Shown here piece by piece: positions 36,301 to 44,657 of a stretch of 59,179 nt of DNA. Within the stretch, counting starts at the first letter, position 1. Each line of letters opens with the position of its first letter. The stretch is from Coxiellaceae bacterium (lineage in GTDB: Bacteria; Pseudomonadota; Gammaproteobacteria; Coxiellales; Coxiellaceae): NCBI GenBank assembly GCA_029212925.1, contig JARGOB010000018.1, positions 1-59,179 on the forward strand, given 5' to 3'. The position numbers and the translations under genes are program-made. Under the pieces are notes generated by a model. That model saw only the letters and a list, made by a program, of their open reading frames with translations, was not told the origin of the DNA and did not search any database.

Positions 36301-38067
36301 ATGCAGTACACAAAGAGTTATTCGTCAAGTAACTGGCTTAGGTTATTGTTATGGATAGCGGTAGCTTTTGCTGTTTACAGTGTGGTGGCGTTTTACTCTC
36401 AACCGGTGCACAACGCGCTTTTATATAACGCCGATGCCTTGTTTGTACCGACCTTGTATAAATATTTGTTTCAGCAGCATTATCATTGGCATGATATCCG
36501 CGGGTCGAACATGACCTTTTTGGTGCCAGACTTCCTTTTATATAGTGTCTCACGCTTTTTCACTTCAAATGCTTTACAGGCAATGACCGGTTTTGCGCTA
36601 TTGCAAACAGCGCTTTATGCCTGGACTGTATCTTGTTTTAAAACGTTTAGTCAACGACCGCGATCGCCATTATTTGTATTAGCAGCATTTATTAGCTTGA
36701 GTCTGTTATGTTTCGGCTATTTGGGCAATGAATTATTACCCACGGTGGTGGCGGGTTATCATGTTGGTTTATTGATTGTTGTATTATTATCGCTGTGGTG
36801 TTGTTGTGCCTATTTACTGCAACCAAAAGTGTGGCACTTGCTAGCATTGACGGCTTTGGTAGTGGCATCGGTTATCTCTGATATTATGTATTTCACTAGT
36901 TTTATTGCGCCGCTATTTGCGGTGCTGTTTCTGTCAAGTTGCATTGGTATTGTAGATTCGCAGCGATTAAAGCGTTTGTCGCTGTGTCTCGGTATTGCCA
37001 TTGTATTGGCCATGTTGGTATTTTATTTATTTCCATTGCAATTTGACCGCAAGTTTTTTAATCATCGTGGTGTGGCTTTGGTCGGCCCTTTGCTGATTTT
37101 TGTAGCCTTATATGTGCGCCAACTCAACAAGCCGATTAATTGGAGCAAGCGCCTTGTTGCGATGTCAGTGGCAATAGTGATGGCATTGCTGGTGATTGGT
37201 TTGTGTTACTCAGCGTATCGCGGCACGCCGTTTTATGCGCATACCAAGTCATGTGCGCTGAGCTATTTGAACATAGTGGCATTCTTTATTACAACCAATA
37301 CGATGATCGCAGCTGTATACGCTGTTATTATGCTGTGCAGTGTGGCTTATTTGATTAAGCAATATCGCCTAACGGAAATTGCCAGGCAAATACAAACGCC
37401 GCATCAACAAGTTTATTTTATAGTGATTTACTTTGGTGTGATGAGTGTAGCTATTTGTTCCTTAACGTCGATTATGTTGGATTTTGATTTTAAGGGTGTG
37501 TTTTCACATGAATTGCGTCATTTGCAGGTGATGATATTGACGCCGTTATTTGTTGTGTTGCCGTTGATGTTGAGTAACAGCCGGGTTCTGTATCGCTATG
37601 TGTCGAACCGCTGGGTTGTTGCGTTGGTTGTTGCGGTAAGTGCATTATTGTTTTGGCAAGCACCGCCACTGAATCGTGATAATCGACTGCATTACAGCAT
37701 GCCGTTAGCGCAATGTTTAGATCGGCATATGGACCAATACCATTTACACGCAGGCTTGGTGTCATATTGGCAATCTAAGCCGATCAATTTATTTTCGCAG
37801 CGCGGCATGCGTACGGTAGCGATTATGCAAAACCCGAGCGCATCGCCTAAGCCGGGCCATGAAATGCTAACTGAGTACTGGTTAAATGCATTGCCGCCAT
37901 ATCGTCAATTGCATTTTAACTTCATTGCGTTTGGCGATGATTTGGTGGATGCCAATAAAATGCGTCATCAGTTTGGCCAGCCTAATCAGCGGTTCGTTTG
38001 TGATGGCAACGCCGTGTGGGTCTATGCGGATGGCGTTTTAAATATAAAATTGCAGCCGATGTTGTAG
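36301..38067 (+). CDS. Polytopic membrane protein, possibly GT-C-like
   Basis: A 588-residue protein with about eleven membrane helices and a soluble C-terminal part of about 125 residues (from RDNRLHYSMPLAQCLDRHMD). The first loop after helix 1 holds NADALFVPTLYKYLF and HDIRGSN; an acidic residue there is typical of GT-C glycosyltransferases using polyprenyl-linked sugars, but no full signature is present. The start codon lies behind a strong hairpin. It follows the four-helix protein by 60 bases. Function is unassigned. Confidence 0.6.
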   Translation: MQYTKSYSSSNWLRLLLWIAVAFAVYSVVAFYSQPVHNALLYNADALFVPTLYKYLFQQHYHWHDIRGSNMTFLVPDFLLYSVSRFFTSNALQAMTGFALLQTALYAWTVSCFKTFSQRPRSPLFVLAAFISLSLLCFGYLGNELLPTVVAGYHVGLLIVVLLSLWCCCAYLLQPKVWHLLALTALVVASVISDIMYFTSFIAPLFAVLFLSSCIGIVDSQRLKRLSLCLGIAIVLAMLVFYLFPLQFDRKFFNHRGVALVGPLLIFVALYVRQLNKPINWSKRLVAMSVAIVMALLVIGLCYSAYRGTPFYAHTKSCALSYLNIVAFFITTNTMIAAVYAVIMLCSVAYLIKQYRLTEIARQIQTPHQQVYFIVIYFGVMSVAICSLTSIMLDFDFKGVFSHELRHLQVMILTPLFVVLPLMLSNSRVLYRYVSNRWVVALVVAVSALLFWQAPPLNRDNRLHYSMPLAQCLDRHMDQYHLHAGLVSYWQSKPINLFSQRGMRTVAIMQNPSASPKPGHEMLTEYWLNALPPYRQLHFNFIAFGDDLVDANKMRHQFGQPNQRFVCDGNAVWVYADGVLNIKLQPML

Positions 38068-38107
38068 TACTATTCATAAAATTTATTATTAGTTATTCAA
38101 TACAATA

Positions 38108-38128
38108 TTTGTTAACTCGGTTAACAAA
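38108..38128. promoter_or_regulatory. Palindrome TTTGTTAAC-TCG-GTTAACAAA
   Basis: Perfect 9-base arms around a 3-base centre, 150 bases before the 1222-residue protein gene. The T-rich stretch after it is interrupted, so an operator is more likely than a terminator. Confidence 0.45.
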
Positions 38129-38184
38129 ACATTTTTTCATTTCTTTCGCAGACAGTTATTTTTTTTTCTGTTAGCATAAAAAAT

Positions 38185-38199
38185 TATTGATATTCAATA
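38185..38199. promoter_or_regulatory. Palindrome TATTGA-TAT-TCAATA
   Basis: Six-base arms 38185-38190 and 38194-38199. The same arms recur at 42814-42829 between two other island genes, suggesting a shared regulator. Confidence 0.4.
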
Positions 38200-38210
38200 G
38201 ATGCAATTCA

Positions 38211-38247
38211 TGTCCGTAAAATGTCCGTGTCCGTTCGGGTTGTCCGT
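38211..38247 (+). repeat. Four TGTCCGT direct repeats before the large gene
   Basis: TGTCCGT begins at 38211, 38222, 38228 and 38241, within 70 bases upstream of the start at 38280. Clustered copies in a likely 5' leader suggest a regulator or RNA-binding site; none is known to me. Confidence 0.45.
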
Positions 38248-38279
38248 ACACACGCAAACAATAAGGCGGGGGGTGAGCG

Positions 38280-41200
38280 ATGAGGGATCAAACAACATCA
38301 CCATCATTGTGGCAATGGCTCAAGCAGTTAGGCAGAAATTCTGCGAGCCCAACAGGCAGTGATAACAATGACTCTGACGAATCAGTAGCTATTAAAGAGC
38401 CTGAAAGGGAACAGACACCTTCACCGCCACCTAAGGCAATAATTAGTGAGCCACTGAGCTGGCCTCAGCAGAAAAAACAGCGCGAACAAAAAAAATTGAC
38501 TCGAGCACGTTCGCGTTCGCGAGCTGGGTCGAGGGGTGATGAAACAAAGGATGAAAGAGGCAGAGGTCGGCGTAGGGGTAGGAGTCTGAGTGGCAGAGGT
38601 CTTCGTCAAATAAGAAGCCGTAGCCAAGGTCGAGCTAGCGTTAGCTTTCTGGACAGGGCGGATGTCGTTATGATGGGTGATGAACCTTATAAACGGCCCC
38701 ACTATTGCCAACAACTTGAAACAGAAACACAGCATGCCTTATATCTGAAATTTAAAATGCGTGCAGAAGAAGAAAATGCATGTGAGCGAGCAATAGCCGA
38801 TTTTGCAGCGCTTATACACGATTTGCGTGAATCACCCGCCGAGCTCGAAAAAATACTATGTAATGCACTTATCAATGAGGGGGTGGTATATGCGGCAAAA
38901 GTGCGCGAGTTAGTCAGTCAAGCATTAAGTAGGCGTCATGTGGAGCAGCAGAGTGCTTATGAGAGAGGTGATGTCGCATCAGCTCCTGTGCCATTGCCTG
39001 AGATTTTTCATCACAACTATAGCCATATTTATTTGCCTGCTGATCTGAATCCGGCGGATATTCAGCAATGTAAGCAGTTATTATTAGCAACCGATGCAGG
39101 TCGTATTGCAAATGCAATAACCGAAATGGAAAAGATCCTCGGTACACCCAATAAGCGATATGCATTCCGCTTGGCTTTGTGGGTAGAAGCAAAGTATTAT
39201 CGTGCTAAACAACATGTGATGCTGGTTGATCCAAAGCCGTTGACTGAATCGCAGCAAGCTACTGCAAATGCCTATGTGGGTCGGTTCGCTGTATCAAGAG
39301 AGCATCCAGAAATTGTATTTTCAGAGGTGCTATATAAAAGTGGTTATGATATTTGTTGTGAGGTCATTTCGCAATATTATGAAGACCGCCATGTTACTGC
39401 GCCATCTTATGCTAACACTCTCTTTAGTTATGTCGATGTAGCAGAACCCGTGCTCGAGATGTATCGGAATCAAATTAAACTTGATCCAAATTCTTCTGCA
39501 GTGAGTTCACATGACTTGCAAAGTTGGCAGGCATTAGCGGGCAGTGTACAGGGCGGATTTGCTAAGTTATTGGCAGCTGTTTCTGAGCGTCGTCGATTAA
39601 ACCTTGATGTGTTGCCTGAAAAAGCACCTAGTCCTATGCCAATGCAATCAGGGCTAATACGACAGCAAGATTCATTATCTAAGGCTGATACTGACGCGGA
39701 AGTTGAGGAAGTTAAGTCAGCGGTCATCGCTGATAGTGAAATTGTATTTTTACAAAAAATGCGTCACTGTCGGAAAGTGCTGCGTCAGCGAAATGAAAAA
39801 GCCACTAGGTTTCTAGCGGTATATTCTGATGTGCGCGGTGCAAGTTTAATACCGGAAAACATACCGGCATTTCGGTTAATCAGTAGTGAAGCTAAAAAGG
39901 TGCGAGATGGTAGCAGTAATCACTACCATGTATTGAGGTACGGTGCTAGAAAGCAGTCATTACAACACAAACCCCGAAGCGGAGTAATCAGTAATGCGGC
40001 GAAATTCTACCCGTTGATTATTAATTGTTTAAAGAGGACAGGTTGCGGCACGCTCTATTCGCAGCAAGCTCGGGATAGTTTGGCCAAAGATCTGCTTGAA
40101 AACCCACGAAAATACGGCCTAAGGTTTGCCGTTTCTGATGCTTCTGGTCAGGCGCGAGAATTGTGGCAGCTGTTTAATAAGCGTGACAATCAAACAGTAT
40201 ATGCAGTTGATGCAGTAGAATTACAAAAATATAATCGCATCGTTGGCGCAAAAAAAATTGATATGCTGGAAGTGAATACGTTAAGGCAATTAGCGTTTCA
40301 CTCATTATTGTCAAAGACTTTTGATATTAGTAGGCGGCCTGAGCGGCGTATATTGCAACCACTGACAGTGCAACAACACCCGCAACAAAATCATGAAGAA
40401 ACTAAGGTTAGTAACGCTGAGTATGAAACGGTAAGCGTGTCTGCACTAAGAGCGGCATTTATGTCTCTGGTTGCTAATAAAGATCCGGTGCGTATGAAAG
40501 GAGTCTTTTCGCAACAAATGATTAATGTGCCTCGTAGTTATCTCGAGGTGGTTGAGGCTAGTGGTAATGGAGAGGTGGCTCGAAGCTTTGCATTACGGGT
40601 AGGCGATAGATTATTTCAGCATGAATTTTTTGGTGTAAAAGAATCATTGCAACAACTGCAATCCTATATTGATGTTGAATTAGCGCATGGTTCAGAGGAT
40701 AGTGAAGCCAACTGGTTGCGCGTATTGGCATTGCAATATGCATTTTACGATTTATCCAAAGTATTAGAAACGCAAATTCGACGGCGTATGCGATTTATCG
40801 AAACGGTTAAGGAAACAGATCAAACAATACACGAAGGAACCAAGCGTTTAGACTGGACATCGGTCGATGCTATTTTGTCTGCTCAGCACGCATTAGCACT
40901 TTCTGGCTTAGAAGAACGTATCGATGAACACAGTGATTTATTGGCATCCATGGGCGATACAGTAGCTAAAATGAATTTGATTCGAAGGCATATACAGTCT
41001 TTGGCATTATTCCCCTTTCCTAATGTGCATGTGGCACTTAAAACAAGTACGGCTGAGCGTTTTAAAAAATTACATTCGTCAATGAAAAAAATAACTGAGT
41101 GTGGTGAGCAGCAGATCAATGACCTCAAGCAAAAGCTAGGTTACACCGCTCAACAAACAACTATCACTTGGCAACAATTAAAAGCATTACGCCAACAAGA

Positions 41201-41948
41201 GGCGGGTAGAAGGAGGTCGGAGCCAGAAATCGATACAACGACAGCGACAAGCGTTGATTTACAGGCTAGCGCCGAACAAAAGTTAGCGACAAATGTAATA
41301 GTAAAGCAGCCGACTTTTGATGAATTGACCATAGAAAGTATTCAACAATTAAAAGCTAATGTGGTTGATTGCACAGGTATTGTGAAGCAGCTATTTGATA
41401 GCTCATCTTATAGCAGGCTGGAATCACGTGCAGTGCAACTAGTCACCGAGTACAATCGATTTAATTGCCGCAGTAAAAGTAAGCTAACCACAGCTGAAAT
41501 TGCACGGGATAATTACGTAACGTTAGGCATGAAAAAGGCTGATATGATTTATAAGGTATTAAGAAAGCTGTCCAAGTATGCAGATTTGGAGTCTGAGGCT
41601 GTACCTGTAGGCAAGTTGCAGTCGGTATTGAGAGAGCTGGAAGAGATTGATGACACAGAGTATAAGATCCCGTTAATGAATGCAGAAGGTAATATCGTGC
41701 GGCTAAAGGGTTTTCATATGAACATGCATCGTTATGGTAATAAACGTGATGAAAATGGGGTGACTATCCCAATACAAAGTTTAAGCAGTGCGGCGCGATT
41801 GTTTGGCAGTAATAGTTGCTGTTGTATTAGCACAGCTACGAGAAAGCCGTTATCTAGTTTTGCAGCGTTGCTGGCCAAGACGCTTCGTAAGTATGCCGCT
41901 AGTGAGCCAACAACTCCAGTAACACCAACACTAACGGCAGTTAGTTGA
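38280..41948 (+). CDS. Very large protein with Arg/Ser-rich N-terminus, putative effector
   Basis: No family is recognised in the 1222 residues. There is no signal peptide or membrane helix. The N-terminal 130 residues are disordered and Arg/Ser-rich (KKLTRARSRSRAGSRG, RGRGRRRGRSLSGRGLRQ, RSRSQGR), like eukaryotic SR proteins and basic nuclear-localisation signals. The rest is mainly helical with a Pro/Gln-rich break near residue 445-460. Near the C-terminus is a Cys cluster, SNSCCCIST (Cys 1180-1182), and the chain ends in a Thr/Pro-rich tail. Size, composition and neighbours suggest a secreted effector. The start region GGGTGAG(C/T)GATGAG is shared with the gene at 44658. Confidence 0.6.
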   Translation: MRDQTTSPSLWQWLKQLGRNSASPTGSDNNDSDESVAIKEPEREQTPSPPPKAIISEPLSWPQQKKQREQKKLTRARSRSRAGSRGDETKDERGRGRRRGRSLSGRGLRQIRSRSQGRASVSFLDRADVVMMGDEPYKRPHYCQQLETETQHALYLKFKMRAEEENACERAIADFAALIHDLRESPAELEKILCNALINEGVVYAAKVRELVSQALSRRHVEQQSAYERGDVASAPVPLPEIFHHNYSHIYLPADLNPADIQQCKQLLLATDAGRIANAITEMEKILGTPNKRYAFRLALWVEAKYYRAKQHVMLVDPKPLTESQQATANAYVGRFAVSREHPEIVFSEVLYKSGYDICCEVISQYYEDRHVTAPSYANTLFSYVDVAEPVLEMYRNQIKLDPNSSAVSSHDLQSWQALAGSVQGGFAKLLAAVSERRRLNLDVLPEKAPSPMPMQSGLIRQQDSLSKADTDAEVEEVKSAVIADSEIVFLQKMRHCRKVLRQRNEKATRFLAVYSDVRGASLIPENIPAFRLISSEAKKVRDGSSNHYHVLRYGARKQSLQHKPRSGVISNAAKFYPLIINCLKRTGCGTLYSQQARDSLAKDLLENPRKYGLRFAVSDASGQARELWQLFNKRDNQTVYAVDAVELQKYNRIVGAKKIDMLEVNTLRQLAFHSLLSKTFDISRRPERRILQPLTVQQHPQQNHEETKVSNAEYETVSVSALRAAFMSLVANKDPVRMKGVFSQQMINVPRSYLEVVEASGNGEVARSFALRVGDRLFQHEFFGVKESLQQLQSYIDVELAHGSEDSEANWLRVLALQYAFYDLSKVLETQIRRRMRFIETVKETDQTIHEGTKRLDWTSVDAILSAQHALALSGLEERIDEHSDLLASMGDTVAKMNLIRRHIQSLALFPFPNVHVALKTSTAERFKKLHSSMKKITECGEQQINDLKQKLGYTAQQTTITWQQLKALRQQEAGRRRSEPEIDTTTATSVDLQASAEQKLATNVIVKQPTFDELTIESIQQLKANVVDCTGIVKQLFDSSSYSRLESRAVQLVTEYNRFNCRSKSKLTTAEIARDNYVTLGMKKADMIYKVLRKLSKYADLESEAVPVGKLQSVLRELEEIDDTEYKIPLMNAEGNIVRLKGFHMNMHRYGNKRDENGVTIPIQSLSSAARLFGSNSCCCISTATRKPLSSFAALLAKTLRKYAASEPTTPVTPTLTAVS

Positions 41949-41964
41949 ATAGTAGCGATTAACA

Positions 41965-42789
41965 TTATGGGCGGCTGTGGTCACCAAATAGCTCGCCATC
42001 AGATTCGGAGTCGCTGCCGGCACCATCCGCCGATTTTTGATCTTCAGCCGGTAGCAAGTGAAAACGAAGATCAGCATCATCAACAGTAGAGCTCACTGAT
42101 ACGCTTGCCGTTCTTTCTATTGAGCTATCGGACTCATAATGTATGACTTCTGTATCAGACCCATCCTCAAGCCTCTGAAAATCCACATCAGAACCGCTAT
42201 CTGCAAAGAGCAGTGGATTGTTATGCTCTGCCTCATAAACTTTATTGTTGTGGGCTTGTTTAAAGCAAATAATAAACGTGGCAAAAAAGAACATTGTAAT
42301 AGGGTAAGAAGCGATGGTGAGTGGCGCAATGGTAGCGCCTTGTTTTTTATCTACCTCTTGGATAAAGTCTCTGTCTTGTAAAAAATAAGGAACCCCATAG
42401 CATATTGCAGACATTGTAACACTGGTGGTGGCCATCCAGCGTAGTTGTTGCGAGGTGAAGCGTGGCGGCTTGTCAGCGGTAGCGTTGTCATCTGTATTAA
42501 CACTATTGGTACAGGTTAAATCTAACTGGCTTAAGCCTAGGTGGCTTAAGATAGCTGCTATGAAAATAACGGAAGCACCACCTATGCTAAGCTCGTCGCT
42601 TGACCATAGGTGGTCACTGTTTGGGTGGTCACTACTGATTTCAGTTAAAAATAATGAAGTACCTGCGATAACCGATAATAGGCCTAAAAAAGCCATTATT
42701 ATGCCAGTTAGTAATTTGTGTTTTGGTTTAAACCACGGCATGCTCGCCTTGCGTGATAGGCAATGCATGCCGCTCATTAGTGCTCTCAT
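41965..42789 (-). CDS. Membrane protein with acidic Ser/Asp-rich tail
   Basis: Unrecognised family, 274 residues from the ATG at 42789, which has AAGGAAG 6 bases upstream (an earlier ATG at 42813 lies inside a palindrome). Four hydrophobic helices are visible (LLTGIIMAFLGLLSVIAG; GGASVIFIAAILSHLGL; ATTSVTMSAICYGVPYFL; ASYPITMFFFATFIICF). The last 80 residues are acidic and Ser-rich (SDTEVIHYESDSSIERTASV, SDSESDGELFGDHSRP). It is convergent with the 1222-residue protein gene and divergent from another membrane protein gene. Confidence 0.55.
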   Translation of the reverse strand: MRALMSGMHCLSRKASMPWFKPKHKLLTGIIMAFLGLLSVIAGTSLFLTEISSDHPNSDHLWSSDELSIGGASVIFIAAILSHLGLSQLDLTCTNSVNTDDNATADKPPRFTSQQLRWMATTSVTMSAICYGVPYFLQDRDFIQEVDKKQGATIAPLTIASYPITMFFFATFIICFKQAHNNKVYEAEHNNPLLFADSGSDVDFQRLEDGSDTEVIHYESDSSIERTASVSVSSTVDDADLRFHLLPAEDQKSADGAGSDSESDGELFGDHSRP

Positions 42790-42812
42790 TATTATCTTCC
42801 TTAGCTCTATCA

Positions 42813-42830
42813 ATATTGATTTTTCAATAT
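42813..42830. promoter_or_regulatory. Palindrome ATATTGA-TTTT-TCAATAT
   Basis: Seven-base arms between the divergent genes at 42789 and 42962, related to the 38185 site by the core TATTGA/TCAATA. Confidence 0.4.
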
Positions 42831-42961
42831 AATGTAAGTTGAAAAATAGCTGTAGGTAATTTTTAAAATGACTAAGGCTATATTACTTATATCAATACAG
42901 ATGGCACTCGTTCGAGATTGCTTTATAGTATTTTAGATATGGATTGTTCGGTGGAGCGCTA

Positions 42962-44371
42962 ATGGAAACAGGTGAAGTAAAACACAGCCGACCTTATAAA
43001 CCGCTAAGGGGTTTGAGTCATCGACAGCGTAAACGCAAAAGAAATGGTTTGCGAGCGCTGCTTGGGTTTTCAATAATTGCGGCATCAACAGCCTTAGCTT
43101 ATGTAGGTCAACGGCAATGGCTTGATAACAACCCAGATGTTCCCGTGCAATTACCGGTATTTTTCACGGTTTCAATATTTTTTTTAGTGTCAGCTGCGGT
43201 TGAGTTTGTGTCTATTAGCCGGCGCTGTAATAAAAACGCAGCAGCACTGAGTCCTTACCGTACTTTTCATAAAAGTTATGCACGTTCTATGGCTAGTGAC
43301 ACACGATTAAATAAACGGATGACATTTTATTTGCTGCTTTTATCCGGTGCGGCCTGGATGGATTTCAGTCAATGTTTTGTAGCAGCGTGGGAGGTCATAA
43401 CCAGTAATTTTGATATAATTAGCCCGGACAGTAATTTCGACCATTTTTTATATGCATCGATTATCGCTAGTGGTGTGTTTTTTAGTTTTAACTGGGGCAT
43501 GGCATTATTGCAATTATATTGGTGTCAGAATTCACATCAGCGCTGGGTTGATGATATCAAACAGCAGTCTTGCGATATGCAGAAGCAATATAAGTCTTTA
43601 ATATTGCCGTACACTTTTTCTAGTCAGCGTAATGATCAAGATCTGCAGATAGTGCATCAACATTTGGCAAATATAAATAAAGCAGTCGCTTTGCAAATTA
43701 ACAAACTTATTTCATATGATATGGACCGACAGAAATACTTTCAATGCAGTTTGCAATGGGTGATTAAATCATCAGAAAGGTTGATATACGGTGTACTACT
43801 GGCTTTCCGCTCGATTTTTTTGTATGGCGATTTATTGCAAACCAATAGCACAGAGGCCGTGCGTGAAATGATTAAGCATGGTGGTGCAATTGTTTTGTTC
43901 TCTTATTATATTTACATGAACGGCTATATCTCGAGCGAGATTGATATACGCAAACAGCAATTAGAGAATGAGTACCGCGCAAAAGTAGTGAATAACTTGG
44001 GGCTGTTAAAGGATAATGTTATTGCTGTGGCACAGTTGTTGGATAAATCCACTTTGTCAGTACCGCCGCAGTTTAGCGGAATCATTAATGCTATTAATGC
44101 CAAGTCAACAGCGCATGACATGGGGCGAGTAAATGTGCCTGCGTGTGATCATGATATAAACAAGCAATTGCTGTATTGCTTGAATCAAATAAAGCGATTG
44201 CTTAAGCATTACGAAAAACTGCACGATAAAACAAAGTTAAGAATATATTTTGAGTGCTGTTCTGATATTAGGCTAGTGCTTGATATGTTGACGGGTAGTG
44301 ATTCCTCGGCAAGCCGACGGCAAAGTCGTTACTTAGAGCAAAGAGATCATAAAATAGGCAGTTCGAAGTGA
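42962..44371 (+). CDS. Polytopic membrane protein, hypothetical
   Basis: No family recognised. From the ATG at 42962 (GGAG at 42953-42956) the 469-residue protein begins with a basic stretch (GLSHRQRKRKRNGLR) and has about five to six hydrophobic helices (LLGFSIIAASTALAYVG; LPVFFTVSIFFLVSAAVEF; FYLLLLSGAAWMDFSQCF; ASIIASGVFFSFNWGMALL; later GGAIVLFSYYIYMN). The C-terminal 150 residues are helical and soluble. It lies within the island of unassigned large proteins. A transcript-end signal was not seen after it. Confidence 0.55.
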   Translation: METGEVKHSRPYKPLRGLSHRQRKRKRNGLRALLGFSIIAASTALAYVGQRQWLDNNPDVPVQLPVFFTVSIFFLVSAAVEFVSISRRCNKNAAALSPYRTFHKSYARSMASDTRLNKRMTFYLLLLSGAAWMDFSQCFVAAWEVITSNFDIISPDSNFDHFLYASIIASGVFFSFNWGMALLQLYWCQNSHQRWVDDIKQQSCDMQKQYKSLILPYTFSSQRNDQDLQIVHQHLANINKAVALQINKLISYDMDRQKYFQCSLQWVIKSSERLIYGVLLAFRSIFLYGDLLQTNSTEAVREMIKHGGAIVLFSYYIYMNGYISSEIDIRKQQLENEYRAKVVNNLGLLKDNVIAVAQLLDKSTLSVPPQFSGIINAINAKSTAHDMGRVNVPACDHDINKQLLYCLNQIKRLLKHYEKLHDKTKLRIYFECCSDIRLVLDMLTGSDSSASRRQSRYLEQRDHKIGSSK

Positions 44372-44409
44372 TATTATTATGTCTATTCAGTAGGTTATGT
44401 TTATTGCGG

Positions 44410-44438
44410 TTGTAATTTGTTAACAGTGTTATTATACT
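44410..44438 (+). promoter_or_regulatory. Promoter candidate with long leader for the 1193-residue protein gene
   Basis: TTGTAA (44410-44415), 17 bases, TATACT (44433-44438). Transcription from here gives a leader of about 210 bases that includes the TTAA repeats and the hairpin below. Confidence 0.5.
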
Positions 44439-44517
44439 GCCGATGCTGCAATTCGAAATATCTCTATACCCCATCCATTCGCCCGCGCTAGCGTAGTCTA
44501 TTTCTCAATACTATTGG

Positions 44518-44534
44518 TTTAATACTTTATTAAT
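44518..44534 (+). promoter_or_regulatory. PmrA-like box
   Basis: TTTAATACTTTATTAAT matches 14 of 17 positions of the PmrA consensus as I recall it (cTTAATatTttcTTAAt). The two TTAA cores are 11 bases apart. It lies 124 bases before the start of the large gene. AT-rich DNA makes chance matches possible. Confidence 0.4.
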
Positions 44535-44576
44535 CAACCGCTCGTAGACTAAACAATCAACGTGTGGGAGTAAACA

Positions 44577-44620
44577 GGGACGGTTACTCGCAAAATACCG
44601 TTCCTATTAAATTTTCCCTG
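44577..44620 (+). other. Possible alternative leader hairpins
   Basis: GGGACGGT (44577-44584) can pair with ACCGTTCC (44597-44604) with one G-T pair. CAGGGA (44575-44580) can instead pair with TCCCTG (44615-44620). The two foldings exclude each other. Confidence 0.3.
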
Positions 44621-44657
44621 TATCGCATTGTCATAACCTACCGTGGGAGGGTGAGTG

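Noticed and set aside
38108..38140. Intrinsic terminator after the membrane protein gene at 36301
   Set aside because: The palindrome is not followed directly by a T-run (AACA intervenes) and has an AT-rich stem, so an operator is preferred.
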